A stretch of 16,294 nucleotides of DNA from Candidatus Helarchaeota archaeon (GTDB lineage: Archaea > Asgardarchaeota > Lokiarchaeia > Helarchaeales > HEL-GB-A), in the NCBI GenBank assembly GCA_013375455.1, contig JABXJT010000104.1, forward strand, positions 1 through 16,294, written 5' to 3'. Position 1 is the first letter of the stretch, and each line of letters starts with the position of its first letter. This document shows positions 1 through 6,999 of the stretch, piece by piece. The position numbers and the translations under genes were made by a program. A model generated the notes under the pieces. The model was not told the origin of the DNA and ran no database searches. It saw nothing but the letters and a program-made list of their open reading frames with translations.

Positions 1-708
1 AATAGTGATTGGTACCCTCCTGAATTTATCGATGATTTCTCAAAAAAATTTAAAACAATAATTTTTGATAACAGGGGTGGCGGACGCACGGATAAACCTG
101 AGATTGAATATTCAATCAAATTATTGGCGGATGACACGGTTGGATTGATGGATGCTTTACAAATTCAAAAAGCCCATTTATATGGAGGATCAATGGGCGG
201 TATGATCGCCCAAGAACTAGTCCTCAATTACCCCGAGAGAGTTGAAAAACTTGTAATCGCTTCATCAACTTGCGGATTTGGTAGATATGTACTACCTTAT
301 ACCAAAGTATTGGAACTTCAAGATGAATTACAACAAATAACAGATGGGAGAGAAAGAATTAAGTTACTTACTCCACTCTGTTTTACGGAAGAGTTCAAAC
401 AGAAAAGGCCCGAAGTCATTGAACAACTGATTCAACGGGCTATGAAACAACCGATGGGCAAAGATACATTTATGAATCTATCTAGAGCTATATTGAAGTG
501 GGATGCGTGTAGAAGGCTTAAAACTATTACTAATCCCACCATGGTAATACATGGTGCAAAGGATGTAATGATACCCGTAAATAACGCCGAAATTATAGCT
601 AAAAAGATACCCGGGGTAAAAAAGGTTATTCTGGAAAACTCAGGACATTCGTTACTTGAGGAATACGAAAAAATGGTACATGCAGTAATCGAATTCTTAG
701 AAGGTTAA
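1..708 (+). CDS. alpha/beta-fold hydrolase, 5'-truncated by window edge
   Basis: The frame is open from base 1, so the true start lies outside the window; a TTG at 124 is internal and should not be used as the start. The 235 visible residues carry the alpha/beta hydrolase layout. First comes the strand-turn FDNRGGGRTDKP (bases 67-102). The nucleophile elbow GGSMGG follows, with the catalytic Ser at 190-192. The acid is Asp in HGAKDVMIP (562-564) and the base is His in NSGHSLL (646-648), so the triad is complete. The oxyanion HG motif would be upstream. Resemblance is to the small esterase / enol-lactonase / C-C hydrolase group, and the substrate cannot be told from sequence. No signal peptide can be judged. 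It is followed by about 250 non-coding bases and converges on the vapBC pair. Fold assignment is firm; specific function is unknown. Confidence 0.85.
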   Translation, partial: NSDWYPPEFIDDFSKKFKTIIFDNRGGGRTDKPEIEYSIKLLADDTVGLMDALQIQKAHLYGGSMGGMIAQELVLNYPERVEKLVIASSTCGFGRYVLPYTKVLELQDELQQITDGRERIKLLTPLCFTEEFKQKRPEVIEQLIQRAMKQPMGKDTFMNLSRAILKWDACRRLKTITNPTMVIHGAKDVMIPVNNAEIIAKKIPGVKKVILENSGHSLLEEYEKMVHAVIEFLEG

Positions 709-812
709 TGAAATTAATTTGATATTGGTGTTCAAAATAGAATTAAAAACTTAAGTGATATAAGAATTGCCATTGATGGGAGTATCATCCTTCAATACAC
801 CGTTCTTTCATC

Positions 813-819
813 TTTTTTT
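813..819 (+). terminator. T-run terminator of the hydrolase
   Basis: A run of seven T on the + strand about 105 bases after the hydrolase stop. T-tracts on the non-template strand act as intrinsic terminators in archaea. No strong hairpin is visible, so this is a sequence-composition call only. Confidence 0.35.
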
Positions 820-890
820 ATGTTTCTTACATTCATAAGGCAGGGATAATTTGAATACATACTTTCACTGTTGTATTTTGAAATTCCGAA

Positions 891-907
891 TTTTTTTTAA
901 TTAAAAA
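891..907. terminator. Bidirectional T/A-tract between convergent genes
   Basis: Eight T followed by AATT and five A, containing the perfect palindrome TTTTTAATTAAAAA (894-907). It lies between the hydrolase (+) and the PIN toxin (-), so either strand presents a T-tract at the end of a gene. The rest of the 709-958 gap is A+T-rich and shows no gene. Confidence 0.4.
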
Positions 908-958
908 TAGCATAAAAATAAATCCCTTTAGGATTGGTAACATCTTTCAAAAAGAAAC

Positions 959-1375
959 TTACGTATTGCGATTAACCAATTTTAAAATCTCAATAGTGGT
1001 CAAAACAGCAATTTTTTGTTGTTTTTCTTTCAGTCGTTTGTCATTGGACCAAATTTTTGCATCAATAGCCAGTGCCAGAGCGAGATAGACGATATCTTTG
1101 GGATCTGGAGAAATTTTTTTGGCTTTTTCTAAAAAGGGAGTAATTTTTTTTCGAGGAATAATTTTGATCTTGCGTTTTAAAAGAGTCAGAAATTGGTTAA
1201 ATTCTTTCTGAGAACGATGCGTCTTCTTTAAAATCAAAGCCTCATATTTTTGGAATTCAATTAAAAGAAATTCTGGGGCATAGAGCTTAAAATCCCCCGT
1301 TATCAGCAAATCCGCAGTAGTACTTTTCTTAATTAATGCGGCAAATAAAATATTGGCATCAATAACCAGTTTAAT
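959..1375 (-). CDS. vapC: VapC-like PIN-domain toxin (ribonuclease)
   Basis: PIN-domain RNase, the toxin of a VapBC pair; family members cleave RNA with Mg2+ held by a cluster of acidic residues. The sequence keeps the four expected acids: Asp in KLVIDANIL near the N-terminus, Glu in FLLIEFQKY, Asp in PDPKDIVYLAL and Asp in IWSNDKRLK. A TTG at 1309 gives a tidy 116-residue ORF but removes the first catalytic Asp and the first beta strand. The frame is open back to the antitoxin stop at 1379-1381, where the codons read ATC ATT AAA CTG. Related toxins begin M-K-(I/L)-V-(I/L)-D, so I place the start at the ATT at 1375-1373 (138 residues). ATC at 1378-1376 is also possible. Neither is a standard start, so the gene may depend on re-initiation after the antitoxin stop or may have lost its ATG. 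Family assignment is strong; activity is uncertain. Confidence 0.8.
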   Translation of the reverse strand: MKLVIDANILFAALIKKSTTADLLITGDFKLYAPEFLLIEFQKYEALILKKTHRSQKEFNQFLTLLKRKIKIIPRKKITPFLEKAKKISPDPKDIVYLALALAIDAKIWSNDKRLKEKQQKIAVLTTIEILKLVNRNT

Positions 1376-1378
1376 GAT

Positions 1379-1603
1379 TTATTCACCCGTGAAATGCTTG
1401 GTCAATAACTCACTCGCCTCTTGCCCCAATTTCTCGGCATCTTCATATGAAATTTCACTCTCAGAGGTAAAGGCTCGTAAAAATTTGAGGTCTGCAAGTT
1501 TTTGTTTGATTGAGGCTCGGGCTACTTCGGACCAGTTTATTTCCGGGAATTTATTCATTTCTTTTTTCAATTTTTCCGGGATTGATAAGGTTATATTTGC
1601 CAT
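1379..1603 (-). CDS. vapB: VapB-like ribbon-helix-helix antitoxin
   Basis: A 74-residue antitoxin directly upstream of the PIN toxin. The N-terminal strand MANITLSIPEKLKKEM, followed by the INWSEVARASIKQKL helix, is the ribbon-helix-helix DNA-binding unit. The acidic tail (SESEISYEDAEKLGQEASELL) is the part that would bind and block the toxin. The frame extends 16 codons upstream to a GTG at 1651. I prefer the ATG at 1603-1601 because the RHH strand starts there and a GAGGG purine stretch precedes it, and because the longer start would overlap the presumed promoter palindrome. Its stop codon lies immediately before the toxin reading frame in the same frame, so the two are translationally coupled. 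VapB proteins normally repress their own operon. Confidence 0.82.
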   Translation of the reverse strand: MANITLSIPEKLKKEMNKFPEINWSEVARASIKQKLADLKFLRAFTSESEISYEDAEKLGQEASELLTKHFTGE

Positions 1604-1640
1604 TTCAAGGATTCCCTCTATATTTTTTCTTAGTGAATTA

Positions 1641-1663
1641 TGTGTAAACACAGAATATAAAAG
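1641..1663 (-). promoter_or_regulatory. vapBC promoter with candidate autorepression operator
   Basis: On the minus strand, a TATA-like CTTTTATATT (1654-1663) is followed by the short dyad TGTGT-TT-ACACA (1641-1652). The dyad lies between the TATA box and the expected transcription start, upstream of the antitoxin ATG at 1603. Position and symmetry suit a VapB operator. This is inferred from sequence and position only. Confidence 0.4.
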
Positions 1664-1719
1664 TTTAGCTTTAATAGGAAATAAAATACCTACGTTTCAC
1701 GACATTAATTTGAACTCGA

Positions 1720-3759
1720 TCAAGGCTTTCCAAATTCTTCCCTGACTTTTGCTCGCAATACTTTCCCAACAGGGGAAACAGGAAAATCATCAGTGAATAC
1801 AACGCTCTTTGGTTTTTTGTAGCTCGCTATTTTACCTCGGCAAAATTCGATTATTTCTTCTTCAGTGATATCTTTGCCAGGTGTGATTCCTTTCTTGGGG
1901 ATGATAACTGCTCTCACTGCATGTCCCCATTCCTCGTCTGGTACCCCGATGACACAAACTTCTGAGACATTTGGATGCATGTAGATAACTTCCTCTACTT
2001 CTAGGGGAAAGACTTTTTCAGCCCCGCTACTGATACACTCTTTTTTGCGTTCTACGATGAATAAGTCACCGGTTTCCGGGTTTCTATATCCTAAATCTCC
2101 TCCATGGAACCATCCATCTTCATCAAACACTTCTTTTGTCTTTTCCTCTTCTTTATAATACTCTTTCATGACAGTGGGTGCTCTATAGCACATCTCTCCT
2201 ATTTCACCATCTGGCACTTCTTCTCCCGTTTCGGGATTGACGATTTTTACTTCAAGCCCTTCAATCTCACGCCCGATTGATCTTTCCACGACTTTCTCGG
2301 CGGAAGCATCTAATTTCATCGAAATAATAGGAGACATTTCGGTTTGGCCAAATCCATCGACAATTAGAGCGTTTTTTAGATTTTCTAAAAGAAGTTTCTT
2401 GTATTTGCCTTTAAAAAGTGATCCTCCCGAGATAGCGACTTGCAGGCTGCTCAAGTCATATTTTTGGAGGTCTGGGTATTCGAGTAATCTTTTCCACATT
2501 ATTGGTACCATAAAAAGCACGCGAACTTTTTGTTTTTCAACAAGCTCCAAAACTTCTCGCACATCAAATTTCTTGGAAACGGGAAAGACGAGGGCTTGGC
2601 CGTAAAGTATCCACGTGCAAATTCCGCCAATATATGCCGCAGAATGGAATAAAGGAGGCATAATGCAGCTTGGAGTAATCTCCGTAATACGGGTAGGATG
2701 TAAAAATGCGCTCCTGACTGCTTTCTTAAGTTTTTTCTCCCCCTCGATTTTGATTCCCCCAAATAAAAGACGTTTCAACATGGAGGGTATCATCGATAAT
2801 TTTCCTCGAAGGGTGTAGGCTTTTGGCAAACTCGCAGCACCATAACGTATTTGCTTACCGATTTTATAATATACCTGTAAATCAGGAGTAACATCATCAC
2901 GCTTGCCACAAAAAAATTTCGCTCTTATATCACCTTCCTTCCAATCCCGGTGAGTAATGGTCAGTGGGGGCAATGAGACACCTTCCGTAGTTTCTGTGAT
3001 TAACACCACGGTTTTGTCCTTGAATTCATTCTGGAAATCCAATTTTAAGAATGAGCTGCTTATTCCCATGGCATCCATGACATCTCGCATCTTCCGTTGA
3101 AAGGCAGTTTTCGCAAATTCCTCATCGTAGAACTCCGAAACTGGGGGCAAAAGTGATGCGAGAAAGGCCGACGTCATTTCCAGATTACTAAGGAAATTGT
3201 TGTACGTCAAAACCACTCCCTTTGGCCTGCCCGTCGTGCCTCCCGTGTAACAAATAAGAGCTTCATTTTGTTCGCCAAATTTACCTTTTACTTTCACATT
3301 TCTCTTGCTCGAGTTTTTGATTCGGTCTTCATAATCAATCCAATTAGCCGGGACATCACGCCCTCTACAAATAAAAAATTTCACTTTGGTCAATTCAGGA
3401 CGAATTTTTTCAATTTCCTTTCGCACATCATCGTCGATAACTAATCCTACTGCATCACACTTGTCGATGGTATATTTATACTCCACGTGAGAATATCTAT
3501 AATTCAGAGGGACGGCTACAGCCCCCAATGCCTGAATAGCGAGATGGGTTTCCATGAATTCGGGGCTATTCCAAAAAACAAACGCGACTTTATCGCCCTT
3601 TTTAACTCCCAACTTTTTTAAAGCATTCCCGAGCCGATTTACTCGCTCATGGAGCTCTTTCCACGTAATTTTTCTGTCACCATAAACCAGTGCGATGCGA
3701 TCCTTAGGATAATACCTTGCTTTAATATCGAGATACTTTTTAAATGGTGCTTTGCCCAT
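1720..3759 (-). CDS. AMP-forming acyl-CoA synthetase with large internal insertion
   Basis: ANL-superfamily adenylate-forming enzyme: activates a carboxylic acid to acyl-AMP, then acyl-CoA. Motifs in order: P-loop YTGGTTGRPKG (residues 171-181), PPLFHSAAYIGG (368-379), the A5 motif GFGQTEMSP (469-477), DGWFHGGDLG (548-557), the hinge region IVERKKECISSG (568-579) and the C-terminal catalytic lysine in PVGKVLR (Lys665). All catalytic motifs are present, so it should be active. At 679 residues it is over 100 longer than the usual 500-560. The excess is a block at about 196-365, between the P-loop and the PLFH motif, where relatives have a few tens of residues. The start ATG at 3759-3757 is preceded by an AAGGTTGGG purine stretch. 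It is transcribed divergently from the AbrB operon and ends about 115 bases before the vapB ATG. Fatty or aryl acid substrate cannot be told; no acyl-CoA dehydrogenase or thiolase is adjacent. Confidence 0.93.
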   Translation of the reverse strand: MGKAPFKKYLDIKARYYPKDRIALVYGDRKITWKELHERVNRLGNALKKLGVKKGDKVAFVFWNSPEFMETHLAIQALGAVAVPLNYRYSHVEYKYTIDKCDAVGLVIDDDVRKEIEKIRPELTKVKFFICRGRDVPANWIDYEDRIKNSSKRNVKVKGKFGEQNEALICYTGGTTGRPKGVVLTYNNFLSNLEMTSAFLASLLPPVSEFYDEEFAKTAFQRKMRDVMDAMGISSSFLKLDFQNEFKDKTVVLITETTEGVSLPPLTITHRDWKEGDIRAKFFCGKRDDVTPDLQVYYKIGKQIRYGAASLPKAYTLRGKLSMIPSMLKRLLFGGIKIEGEKKLKKAVRSAFLHPTRITEITPSCIMPPLFHSAAYIGGICTWILYGQALVFPVSKKFDVREVLELVEKQKVRVLFMVPIMWKRLLEYPDLQKYDLSSLQVAISGGSLFKGKYKKLLLENLKNALIVDGFGQTEMSPIISMKLDASAEKVVERSIGREIEGLEVKIVNPETGEEVPDGEIGEMCYRAPTVMKEYYKEEEKTKEVFDEDGWFHGGDLGYRNPETGDLFIVERKKECISSGAEKVFPLEVEEVIYMHPNVSEVCVIGVPDEEWGHAVRAVIIPKKGITPGKDITEEEIIEFCRGKIASYKKPKSVVFTDDFPVSPVGKVLRAKVREEFGKP

Positions 3760-3817
3760 AGGTTTTTCCCAACCTTTCTAAATTGTTGGTGTTAACTAAA
3801 CTCCATTACTTTAACGG

Positions 3818-3834
3818 GTATTTAATTTCTTTGA
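3818..3834 (-). promoter_or_regulatory. Putative promoter of the acyl-CoA synthetase
   Basis: On the minus strand AAAGAAATTAAATAC combines a purine-rich BRE-like stretch with a TATA-like ATTAAATAC. It sits about 60 bases before the ATG at 3759. The arrangement predicts a leader of roughly 35-40 bases. Confidence 0.35.
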
Positions 3835-3879
3835 TGTTTAATTCTGGCTAACTCTTTTAGGGGGATTCATGAGAGAACA

Positions 3880-3933
3880 TTTTTAAAGGATCATATTAAT
3901 ATGATCATAGAAATATGATCATAAAAATATGAA
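3880..3933 (+). promoter_or_regulatory. AbrB operon promoter with 14-base-period operator repeats
   Basis: A TATA-like TTTTTAAA (about 3880-3887) is followed by repeats spaced exactly 14 bases apart. GATCATA occurs at 3889, 3903 and 3917. AATATGATCATA occurs at 3898 and 3912, and AATATGAA at 3926. The first junction forms the perfect 16-base palindrome ATCATATTAATATGAT (3890-3905). The array covers the expected transcription start and ends 12 bases before the ATG at 3946. This is a natural operator for the AbrB-like protein encoded just downstream; autoregulation is inference. Confidence 0.55.
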
Positions 3934-3945
3934 TTTGGTAATCAC

Positions 3946-4401
3946 ATGACAGAGCTACACGAAGGTAAGTACCTGTATGCAGCGGTGAAGGTAGGTGACC
4001 GTGGGCAAATTGTCATACCCAAAGAAGCGAGGAAACATTTTGATATAAAGGCAGGAGATACTCTCGTCGTAGTTGGTGATTTGAAAAAAGGGATTGCAAT
4101 TACGACGATAGAAATAATGGAAAAATTCGAAAAACATCATTCTAAAGGAGAAGCATTAGAAAACGGGAAATATCATTACGGCAAAGTTAAATGTGGGGAA
4201 AGTTACCAAATTGTAATTCCAAAACAGGCAAGGGAACATTTTGGGATAAAAGCTGGAGATAAGCTTCTAGTGCTTGGTGATATCAAGAAAGGAATTGCAA
4301 TTCAGAAGGCAAGCATCATGAAGAATCTCGCTTTGAAAATATTAAGTGTGATTGGTGGCACCTTGTTGAAAAATAGAAGTGAACCAGAGCGAGATGCATG
4401 A
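3946..4401 (+). CDS. Tandem AbrB/SpoVT-type transcriptional regulator
   Basis: A 151-residue protein made of two AbrB/MazE/SpoVT swapped-hairpin DNA-binding domains in one chain, at about residues 12-57 and 79-125. The repeat is clear: DRGQIVIPKEARKHFDIKAG in the first and ESYQIVIPKQAREHFGIKAG in the second, each followed by a D(L/I)KKGIAI segment. A normal AbrB domain works as a dimer, so the duplication may let one chain form the complete fold or bind two half-sites. The tail (126-151) is partly hydrophobic, then charged. No catalytic motif is present. The ATG is preceded by a weak GGT stretch. The gene heads an operon with a 42-residue protein and two methyltransferases, and the repeat array just upstream suggests self-control. 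The stop overlaps the next start as ATGA. It could be a local regulator or a stand-alone antitoxin-like factor, but no toxin is seen beside it. Confidence 0.88.
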   Translation: MTELHEGKYLYAAVKVGDRGQIVIPKEARKHFDIKAGDTLVVVGDLKKGIAITTIEIMEKFEKHHSKGEALENGKYHYGKVKCGESYQIVIPKQAREHFGIKAGDKLLVLGDIKKGIAIQKASIMKNLALKILSVIGGTLLKNRSEPERDA

Positions 4402-4526
4402 AAAAGAAAAGGTTGGAGAAGGAATTAATCTATTTAACTATGGATGTTGGTTTTCGAGGCGTAAATTGGGAAAAGATTGCCAAAAGAGCTTATATTCTAA
4501 CGGAAACTAACGAAGCAGAGAGGTGA
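4398..4526 (+). CDS. Small basic protein, 42 residues, unknown
   Basis: A short frame that starts at an ATG overlapping the AbrB stop (ATGA at 4398-4401). It ends in TGA inside the Shine-Dalgarno sequence of the next gene (AGAGGTGAT). Both junctions are the kind seen in translationally coupled operons, which is the main evidence that it is real. The product begins MKKKRLEKELIYL, continues with a GVNWEKIAKRAYI segment and ends in an acidic TETNEAER. It is probably helical, with no membrane segment and no recognisable motif. Its function is unknown; a partner of the AbrB protein is possible from position alone. The alternative is that it is only a spacer with chance coding. Confidence 0.5.
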   Translation: MKKKRLEKELIYLTMDVGFRGVNWEKIAKRAYILTETNEAER

Positions 4527-4530
4527 TAAA

Positions 4531-5043
4531 TTGAGTGTGAATAATCCAAATGAAAAGACACATCACGGGCATTTTTATCATATTCTTTTACCGATAATCT
4601 TTGTTTCGATATGGATTCTGGATTCCTTTGTTTTTAAATTTTCCACGTTCCTCATAGATTTCATACCGTTAGTTTTGCGAATAATATTGTTTGCTATAAT
4701 TCTAGGAGTTGCTTTTTATCTGTGGGGCGCTGCCCATAAGGCGTTATTTGGGAAAATCTTCAATCCAGAGTGGCACAGACCCAAGGACCTAGTAACCACG
4801 GGTGCTTTCGCTTACATTAGACATCCAATGTACCTTGGGAACCTCTTAGCCCTACTAAGCGTTTTCTTTCTCACTATCTCTCTCCTGAGCCTTGCATGCT
4901 GGGTAATCATTTTCATCATCTTTGATAGGCAAGCGGCAAGGGAAGATCAACAGCTAGAGGAAACTTACGGTGAAAGATATTCTAACTATAAAAAGAGCGT
5001 GGCAAAATGGTTACCAAAATTGAAAAAATATGAAAATGAGTAA
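4531..5043 (+). CDS. ICMT/PEMT-family membrane methyltransferase
   Basis: A 170-residue integral membrane protein of the isoprenylcysteine carboxyl methyltransferase / phospholipid methyltransferase family. These proteins use S-adenosylmethionine at the membrane to methylate prenyl-cysteines, lipids or isoprenoid compounds. Hydrophobic segments lie at about 16-38, 42-66 and 103-131. The family SAM site is seen as LVTTGAFAYIRHPMYLGN (87-104) and the C-terminal E-x-x-Y-G-x-x-Y pattern (143-150). Start is a TTG at 4531, chosen because AGAGGTGAT sits at ideal spacing before it; a GTG two codons later is the only near alternative. It follows the small protein by four bases and precedes a second methyltransferase. 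Substrate is not identifiable: a lipid, quinone or prenylated protein all fit. Confidence 0.82.
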   Translation: MSVNNPNEKTHHGHFYHILLPIIFVSIWILDSFVFKFSTFLIDFIPLVLRIILFAIILGVAFYLWGAAHKALFGKIFNPEWHRPKDLVTTGAFAYIRHPMYLGNLLALLSVFFLTISLLSLACWVIIFIIFDRQAAREDQQLEETYGERYSNYKKSVAKWLPKLKKYENE

Positions 5044-5057
5044 ATTTGGAGGAAAAT

Positions 5058-5825
5058 ATGTTGCAAGATGAGAAGGAAAAACCAAGATATGGATGGTATG
5101 TCGGCAAAATTATCATCATAATAGGAATAATTGGAGGTTTCGGATTAACATTATTCATACTGGGCTTTTTTCTCGAACCCATTCTCAATATACTCTCATG
5201 GATAACCGGAGTGATATTAATCATTATTTTTCTCTGGCCTGCTGTAGGGTTTGCTGCGATGAATCTCTGGATACCACGCACCACTATTCAGTATGATTTT
5301 CTAACGGAGTATAAAGCCCCAAAAATCCTTGATTGCGGATGTGGTCTAGGTCGGCACGCGATTCAAATGGCGAAACAACTCCCTGAAGGTGGATTCTTGA
5401 CCGGCATTGATATCTATGATTCAGTCGCAATTTCTGGAAGTTCCCTCCAACGCGTGCAAAAGAATGCAGAGCTTGAAGGAGTTGCGGATGTCACCGAATT
5501 TCGTGTTGGTTCAATTACGGATATCCCATTTGATGAAAAGACGTTTGATATCGTAAGAGTTGGATCTGTTATGCACGAAGTCCATGATGATGCCGATAAG
5601 ACCAAAGCATATAAGGAGATTTACCGCGTTTTAAAAGATGATGGCCTGCTTTACTTTGGCGAATGGAATAGATGGTCCCTGAACCTAATTTTAATTGCTG
5701 GAATTTTCATTTTCGTCTTTAAACCAAAAACATATTGGGAAATTCAATTGAAAAAGCACGGATTCGACGTGATTAAAACTGAAAATTCGGCAGGATTTAT
5801 CGATTTTTTTGCAAAAAAAGTATAA
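5058..5825 (+). CDS. Membrane-anchored class I SAM-dependent methyltransferase
   Basis: A 255-residue protein: two N-terminal membrane segments (about 17-39 and 42-66) followed by a cytosolic Rossmann methyltransferase domain. Motif I is LDCGCGLGRHA (91-101). The ribose-binding acid is Asp118 in LTGIDIYD, motif IV is FDIVRVGSVMHEV (163-175), and a YRVLKDDGLLYFGEW strand follows (189-203). A third hydrophobic stretch lies at 208-221. A TTG at 5046 would lengthen the protein by four residues, but the perfect GGAGG (5048-5052) lies inside that extension and is spaced five bases from the ATG at 5058, which decides the start. It lies 14 bases after the ICMT-like gene, so both methylate in the same setting, plausibly a membrane lipid or quinone. 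The stop codon abuts the stop of the opposing ferredoxin gene with no base between them. Confidence 0.85.
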   Translation: MLQDEKEKPRYGWYVGKIIIIIGIIGGFGLTLFILGFFLEPILNILSWITGVILIIIFLWPAVGFAAMNLWIPRTTIQYDFLTEYKAPKILDCGCGLGRHAIQMAKQLPEGGFLTGIDIYDSVAISGSSLQRVQKNAELEGVADVTEFRVGSITDIPFDEKTFDIVRVGSVMHEVHDDADKTKAYKEIYRVLKDDGLLYFGEWNRWSLNLILIAGIFIFVFKPKTYWEIQLKKHGFDVIKTENSAGFIDFFAKKV

Positions 5826-6977
5826 TTACATTTTTATTTGGCGATTTGTTTCTTTTGCGACCTTCAAGCCCAAATCAAGGAGATTTTTGTAGATAACTTC
5901 GCGGTCTTCACGCTTTAGTGTTAAAACATTGGAGGGGCAATTTACCACGCAAATGCCACAGCCCATGCATTTTTTCGGGTCAATCTCGGGGCCATTATCG
6001 CCTAAGGAATTAGCGTGGAATGGGCATTTCTCCTCACACGCGCCACATTGCGTGCAATTTTCTAAATCTGCGACTACTGCGATGAAATTTGCCTTGGCCA
6101 CGGCACGAGGATTCTCCCAGCGCGTAATGCCTCCAATTAAGCTGCAGCAACAACTACAACAATTGCAGATGAGATTATGGTTCCCTTCAATGAAATTGTC
6201 CGTTGTATGAACGAGCCCCATTTTATTATATTTTTTTAATAACTCTAACGCTTCTTCCTTGGTTATCTCGCGTCCGTGTCCTCGGTCAATATTATGACGC
6301 GCCCCATAATCGACACCGATGCATGACTCTAAAGGATGATCACATTTCCGAATCCCCAAGTAATCCATGCGTGTTCGACAGGCGCACTTTTGAAGTGAAA
6401 GAACACTGGCATTCGCAACAATCTCTTTTACTTGCTCGTACGGCATGATATTCTGTTCAATTGGAACCGATTCTTGCACTGGAATGATCCGCGATAACGG
6501 AGTTTCGGGAGATCCCTCGAAGTTGCGATACCATTCCTCCTCAACCAAGTATTTGTAACTTAATTCCGCTAATTGTCGGGCTTTTTCCGGGGGCATTTCA
6601 GCAAACCCTAACGGTGGACCATCAAAAAACATGAAGGGAACGTGGATGCAATACCGTTTCACTTTTGATCCCATTCGCATGAGGCAATCATTTTTAAACA
6701 AGCGTTCTAATATGACGGTAGCTTCCTCTTCGGATTTATTTATCTTTTTGGCAAATTTTTTTACTTTCATCATGCCAGGGAATACCGGTAATTGAATGAG
6801 GTATTTCACATCCTTCGGATCTACTAAAACACGTAAATATTCCATCCACGTGTCACTGACATTCCCTTGCGTGCCAATTGGTGATAATCCCTGAATGGTA
6901 GCATCCAGCTTTTTGGCTAGAATCGCGTAATATTTCTCAATTTCTTCGTTTTCCTCGGACATTTTCTCACGGTTCAT
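5826..6977 (-). CDS. Winged-helix, Cys-cluster and 2x[4Fe-4S] ferredoxin-type protein
   Basis: A 383-residue iron-sulfur protein. Residues about 55-105 (FPGMMKVKKFAKKINKSEEEATVILERLF) look like a winged-helix unit. A middle region has Cys198, 200, 212 and 219 (KCACRTR...CDHPLESC). Next comes a dense CNCCSCCC motif (271-278). The C-terminus has two classical [4Fe-4S] sets: CTQCGACEEKCP (308-319) and CMGCGICVVNCP (337-348). There is no signal peptide, so it is cytosolic. Proteins of this plan occur in anaerobes, and I know of no assigned reaction; the clusters imply electron transfer or redox sensing. Start is the ATG at 6977; a second ATG at 6962 with GTGAG before it is an equal candidate. It lies 22 bases after the amidohydrolase gene on the same strand, so it is probably co-transcribed with it. 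Confidence 0.82.
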   Translation of the reverse strand: MNREKMSEENEEIEKYYAILAKKLDATIQGLSPIGTQGNVSDTWMEYLRVLVDPKDVKYLIQLPVFPGMMKVKKFAKKINKSEEEATVILERLFKNDCLMRMGSKVKRYCIHVPFMFFDGPPLGFAEMPPEKARQLAELSYKYLVEEEWYRNFEGSPETPLSRIIPVQESVPIEQNIMPYEQVKEIVANASVLSLQKCACRTRMDYLGIRKCDHPLESCIGVDYGARHNIDRGHGREITKEEALELLKKYNKMGLVHTTDNFIEGNHNLICNCCSCCCSLIGGITRWENPRAVAKANFIAVVADLENCTQCGACEEKCPFHANSLGDNGPEIDPKKCMGCGICVVNCPSNVLTLKREDREVIYKNLLDLGLKVAKETNRQIKM

Positions 6978-6999
6978 AAATTTCTTTCAATAAACTCTT

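Noticed and set aside
1353..1745. 130-residue + strand ORF
   Set aside because: It lies across the vapB gene and the end of the acyl-CoA synthetase gene on the opposite strand; composition (Ser/Phe-rich) is typical of an antisense shadow.
5046..5057. TTG start for the membrane-anchored methyltransferase
   Set aside because: GGAGG lies inside it and is correctly spaced for the ATG at 5058.
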